A DNA stretch of 64,000 nt from Lancefieldella sp. Marseille-Q7238 (GTDB taxonomy: Bacteria > Actinomycetota > Coriobacteriia > Coriobacteriales > Atopobiaceae): the NCBI RefSeq assembly GCF_949152215.1, contig NZ_OX424407.1, positions 1 through 64,000 of the forward strand, given 5' to 3'. The translations under genes were made by a program, and so were the position numbers. Below are positions 60,891 through 64,000 of the stretch, piece by piece (within the stretch, counting starts at the first letter, position 1; the number at the start of each line of letters is the position of its first letter). Under the pieces are notes generated by a model. The model ran no database searches and was not told the DNA's origin. It saw only the letters and a program-made list of their open reading frames with translations.

Positions 60891-61928
60891 GTGATTTACA
60901 CAATGACATTGAACCCTGCGCTTGACTACGTAATGCAACCAAACACACTTGACATGGGCTTTACCAACCGCTCGCAAGCTGAGGAGCTGCATTGCGGCGG
61001 CAATGGCATTAACGTTTCCACGTTGCTGAACGAACTTGACGTGGTAACGGTCGCTATGGGCATCGTCGCGGGATTTACGGGCGATTATCTTCTGAGTGAC
61101 CTTCAAAAGCAGGGCATTCCCAGTAACTTTGTAAAACTTGATTCCGGCTTTACGCGCATCAATGTCAAGCTGGATGGCATCGTTATGACCATGGTTAATG
61201 GCATGGGGCCTCGCATCCCCGAGAAAAAAGTCGATGAGCTTTTGAGGCGCATGGACGTAGTTGGCTCGGGAGACACGCTGGTACTAACCGGCTCGATTCC
61301 AAATTCGCTTCCTGAGGACATCTATACGCGTCTGATGCAGCAACTTGCCGGCCGCGGTATTCAGTTTGTTGTTGACGCTCCCGGCCAGCTTCTCATGGAG
61401 GCTATCAAGGGACGTCCGTTCCTCATTAAGCCGAACAATCATGAAATTGGGCGCATTTTTAACGCCGCTCCGGAAACTCCGGAGGAGTGCGTTCCGTTTG
61501 CCCAACAACTGCAGGAGGGCGGCGCGCGTAACGTAATCGTTTCTTGCGGCGGTTCGGGATCGCTTCTTTTGGACGAATACGGCGAGACTCATGTGGTGCC
61601 TTCGGTGAAAATCCATCTGGTCAACGCAACCGGCGCCGGCGATTCTATGGTCGGTGGCTTTTTGGCCAAGACCACTCAGGGCTTTGATTATGAAACCTCG
61701 CTTATCTACGCGTCTGCTTGCGGTACGGCAACGGCAGCAAGCAAAGGCATCGCCAAGCGCGCTACCATCGATCGCGTTGTCACAGCCCTGTATAAGAAAA
61801 TGGGCCGCGAAATGCCTGCCGCAATCGCGGAAGAGATTAAGGCGAATCATGCAAAGGCTGATGCTCGCGAGAAAGACTGGCTTGGCATGCATCATTCGCA
61901 CACAAAGAGTGATTCCGGAGCAAAATAG
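60891..61928 (+). CDS. fruK: 1-phosphofructokinase-type sugar kinase (PfkB family)
   Basis: The protein phosphorylates a sugar phosphate, most likely fructose 1-phosphate to fructose 1,6-bisphosphate; LacC/tagatose-6-phosphate kinase is the main alternative. The 345-residue PfkB-type chain opens with 'IYTMTLNPALDYV' and has the catalytic 'NATGAGDSMVGGFLA'. I chose the GTG at 60891, six bases after GGAGGA. A charged tail of about 40 residues is extra. It lies 96 bases before ptsI, which supports a PTS-linked role, although no fructose permease is in the window. Confidence 0.85.
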   Translation: MIYTMTLNPALDYVMQPNTLDMGFTNRSQAEELHCGGNGINVSTLLNELDVVTVAMGIVAGFTGDYLLSDLQKQGIPSNFVKLDSGFTRINVKLDGIVMTMVNGMGPRIPEKKVDELLRRMDVVGSGDTLVLTGSIPNSLPEDIYTRLMQQLAGRGIQFVVDAPGQLLMEAIKGRPFLIKPNNHEIGRIFNAAPETPEECVPFAQQLQEGGARNVIVSCGGSGSLLLDEYGETHVVPSVKIHLVNATGAGDSMVGGFLAKTTQGFDYETSLIYASACGTATAASKGIAKRATIDRVVTALYKKMGREMPAAIAEEIKANHAKADAREKDWLGMHHSHTKSDSGAK

Positions 61929-62024
61929 CGGACACCTTACTGTTACATAGTTGGTTTGCCGCCGTACGTAAGGCGGTTGGGGGATGTAGGTGTGCCGCGT
62001 TAGCGGCGTATGTAAGGAGTGGTT

Positions 62025-63728
62025 ATGTACGAGGGAGTCAACGCGTCTAATGGTATTGGTATCGGAAATGCCCAAGTAGCTGTTGCGCCGGATCTTTCCT
62101 TTACGCCGCACCCTGTTGAGGATGCAGCCGCCGAGAAAGCCCGCTATGCTGAAGCTGTTGTCAAGTTTGTCGGACAGACAAACGCTCAGATTGAGCGCAT
62201 GACCAAGACCGTCGGTCCAGAAGCCGCGGCAATTATGGGAGCTCACATTGAGTTTGCCGAAGACGAGGGCATTAAAGATATGGTTATAGGCGCGATTGAC
62301 GGAGGAACCTGCGCGGAGCAGGCCGTCGTTGACGCCTATGATACGTACTACACCATGTTTTTAGGCATGGAGGACGAGCTCTTCCGTGAACGCGCAGCAG
62401 ACGTAGCTGACGTCAAAACGGGGCTGCTCGCTGACCTTCTCGGCAAAGACGTTGTAGATCTTTCAACGCTGCCCGAGAACTCCGTCATCGTTTGCCATGA
62501 GCTGACGCCTTCCATGACCGCTGACATTGACAAAGAGCATGTCTGCGGCATCATTACCGAAACAGGTGGCCGTACTTCTCACTCGGCGATTATCGCGCGC
62601 GCTCTTGAGATTCCCGCGGTTCTGTCCGTTGCTGACATTACCAAAAAGGTAGCGACCGGTGCGACGATTATTGTTGACGGAACGCACGGTAAGGTCATCT
62701 ATCATCCCTCCGACGCTGAACTTGCCGATTACACCGCTCAGGCAGAGGCATATGCTGCGGAAAAGGCCGCTCTTGAAGCATTTCGTGGTAAAGATACCGT
62801 AACGGCCGACGGTAAGAAGGTTCTCCTTGTTGCCAATATCGGTAATCCCGATGATGCGAACAGCGCTATTGAAGCTGACGCTGAAGGTGTAGGTCTCTTC
62901 CGTTCAGAGTTTCTGTTCATGGATGCCAAGGAGCTTCCGTCTGAAGAAGAGCAGTTCGTCGCCTACCAAAAGGTGGCTCTTCGTATGAAAGACAAGCCTG
63001 TCATCATCCGTACGCTTGATGTTGGTGGCGATAAGGACATCCCGTACCTCAATATGCAAAAGGAAGAGAACCCCTTTATGGGATTCCGCGCCATTCGCTA
63101 CTGCCTTAACAATCCGGAGCAGTATAGGGTTCAGCTGACGGCGCTGCTGCGCGCTTCTGCGTTCGGTGATATTAAAATTATGTTGCCGCTTGTGACTACC
63201 GTCGAGGAAGTTCGACAGGCAAAGGCTCTCGTTGAGGAGTGCAAGCACGATCTTGATGAGCGTGGTATTGCATACAACAAGGATATCGAAGTCGGAACCA
63301 TGATTGAGACCCCTGCTGCCTCTCTCATTGCTGACAAGCTGGCTCAAGAATGCGACTTTTTCTCTATCGGCACCAACGATCTTATCGGCTATACCATGTG
63401 CTCAGACCGAGGCAACGATCGCGTCGCCTATCTCTATGAGGTCTATCAGCCGGCAGTTCTTCGCTCGCTGAAGCGCGTTATTGAAGAGGGCAACAAAGCC
63501 GGTATTATGGTTGGTATGTGCGGTGAGGCCGCGGCCGATCCGTTGCTCATTCCGATTCTGATTTCCTTTGGCCTGGGTGAGTTCTCAGTGTCGGCTCCTT
63601 CCGTCCTCCGCACGCGCAAGACGCTTGCGGCGTGGAGCAAAGCAGAGGCTGATAATTTAACAAATCGTGCTCTTGAACTCGACACTTCGGCTGAAGTGCG
63701 CACGCTCCTTGAGGCTGAAGCTCGCTAG
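62025..63728 (+). CDS. ptsI: PTS enzyme I (phosphoenolpyruvate-protein phosphotransferase)
   Basis: Enzyme I takes phosphate from PEP and passes it to HPr to start PTS sugar uptake. The 567-residue protein has the HPr-binding N-domain (about 20-145), the active histidine in 'GGRTSHSAIIARALEIPAV' near 187-205, and a PEP-binding TIM barrel with 'GVGLFRSEFLFMD', 'GFRAIRYCL' and 'GMCGEAAADPLLIPIL'. AAGGAG precedes the ATG by 5 bases. HPr is not in the window. With the FruK-type kinase upstream, this suggests PTS-dependent sugar metabolism. Confidence 0.96.
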   Translation: MYEGVNASNGIGIGNAQVAVAPDLSFTPHPVEDAAAEKARYAEAVVKFVGQTNAQIERMTKTVGPEAAAIMGAHIEFAEDEGIKDMVIGAIDGGTCAEQAVVDAYDTYYTMFLGMEDELFRERAADVADVKTGLLADLLGKDVVDLSTLPENSVIVCHELTPSMTADIDKEHVCGIITETGGRTSHSAIIARALEIPAVLSVADITKKVATGATIIVDGTHGKVIYHPSDAELADYTAQAEAYAAEKAALEAFRGKDTVTADGKKVLLVANIGNPDDANSAIEADAEGVGLFRSEFLFMDAKELPSEEEQFVAYQKVALRMKDKPVIIRTLDVGGDKDIPYLNMQKEENPFMGFRAIRYCLNNPEQYRVQLTALLRASAFGDIKIMLPLVTTVEEVRQAKALVEECKHDLDERGIAYNKDIEVGTMIETPAASLIADKLAQECDFFSIGTNDLIGYTMCSDRGNDRVAYLYEVYQPAVLRSLKRVIEEGNKAGIMVGMCGEAAADPLLIPILISFGLGEFSVSAPSVLRTRKTLAAWSKAEADNLTNRALELDTSAEVRTLLEAEAR

Positions 63729-63750
63729 CTGCTGCCCGTATGCTTTATGT

Positions 63751-63786
63751 AAGCCTTGGCTGCTTTGCGGCAGTCAAGGCTTTTTG
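63751..63786 (+). terminator. Terminator of ptsI
   Basis: AAGCCTTGGCTGC and GCAGTCAAGGCTT form a 13-bp hairpin (one G-U), loop TTTGCG, ending in a TTTTT tail. It lies 22 bases after ptsI. Confidence 0.92.
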
Positions 63787-63851
63787 TTACAAAACGACGA
63801 CTTTCTCGCGTAACACCTTTTTACGTACTTGTGACAGATTTGAGCCGCGAC

Positions 63852-64000
63852 TTACGGCATGACAACGCGTAGCGCTCGCGGCAATACCTGTACCTCGTAG
63901 GTGTCGGCATAAGGGAGCTCTTCTCCATCGACCTGCACGGGAACAGGCTCCGCAAACGTTACTACAGCTCTGTCGATATGGCGCTGCTCAATGATGTTTG
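63852..64000 (-). CDS. C-terminal fragment of a diacylglycerol/lipid kinase-like protein
   Basis: The gene runs off the window. Only about 49 codons are present on the minus strand, read in frame to the TAA at 63852-63854. The visible residues 'EPVPVQVDGEELPY' and 'VQVLPRALRVVMP' match the end of the DAGK/YegS lipid kinase family, where the last strand carries a typical 'LPRALRVxxP' motif. It is convergent with ptsI. With so little sequence the substrate and true start cannot be judged. Confidence 0.6.
   Translation of the reverse strand, partial: NIIEQRHIDRAVVTFAEPVPVQVDGEELPYADTYEVQVLPRALRVVMP

Noticed and set aside
61284-62246. 320-codon minus-strand frame opposite fruK and the ptsI start
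   Set aside because: It is antisense to two conserved genes, with basic low-complexity residues typical of shadow frames.

Overview
The window is bacterial chromosome from an organism with about 50% GC (judged by eye). It is gene-dense and contains no insertion sequence, prophage or CRISPR array that I can see. Gene content points to the Coriobacteriia, most likely the Atopobium/Lancefieldella group: a RecJ-helicase fusion next to relA, a Rho factor with a long basic extension, a DUF6541-type membrane protein, a DUF438/hemerythrin protein, and surface proteins with Cna-B domains. This placement is an inference from gene families. No rRNA or marker phylogeny was available.

Layout. 0-2.4 kb: a DUF2975 / small HTH regulator / DUF4173 membrane cassette. 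2.5-9.6 kb: a tight uvrA-ybaK-murJ-uvrC operon (DNA repair, tRNA proofreading, lipid II flippase). 9.8-12.5 kb: a large secreted beta-helix/Cna-B surface protein. 12.6-19.5 kb, minus strand: a polytopic membrane protein, tRNA-Glu and tRNA-Gln with a clear promoter, fused serine dehydratase, gltX and a DEDD exonuclease. 19.7-25.5 kb: an M18 aminopeptidase, an MFS transporter, a DUF438-hemerythrin-PAS protein and a membrane-anchored phosphodiesterase-like protein. 25.8-33.7 kb: tgt, a giant RecJ-RecQ-like fusion, relA, and a metallo-beta-lactamase hydrolase with a striking Cys/His-rich head. 33.8-35.5 kb: tRNA-Leu and infC-rpmI-rplT with a leader attenuator and an apparent AUA start for infC. 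35.6-39.2 kb: a small membrane protein with a coupled 20-codon upstream ORF, a WecA/TagO-family enzyme, a strong 6S RNA candidate, tRNA-Ala, a radical SAM protein and a tail-anchored coiled-coil protein. 39.2-45.8 kb: pncB, argS, a tandem MarR-type regulator, and rho with four AT-hook-like motifs. 46.2-52.5 kb: an unrecognised signal-bearing membrane protein, then a complete branched-chain-amino-acid-type ABC transporter (livJHMGF). 52.5-58.9 kb: the threonine branch, thrB and thrC on minus facing hom, lysC and asd on plus. 58.9-64 kb: tRNA-Arg, a PatB-type C-S lyase, tRNA-His and tRNA-Lys, a FruK-type sugar-phosphate kinase, ptsI, and the 3' end of a lipid kinase-like gene.

How it fits together. 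Most of the window is housekeeping: repair, translation, the stringent response, transcription termination and aspartate-family amino acids. Metabolism suggested by the window is amino-acid- and PTS-based: serine deaminase, BCAA-type importer, peptidase, PTS enzyme I and phosphofructokinase-family kinase.

The best candidates for something undescribed are: (1) an 8-base word, GCGAGAAG, found 33 times on both strands and arranged four times as intergenic inverted pairs, a pattern that resembles uptake-sequence-like repeats; (2) the CCGG/His-repeat metal-binding head on the hydrolase behind relA; (3) AT-hook motifs in Rho; and (4) a single-chain tandem MarR protein. None of these has been tested against a database here.
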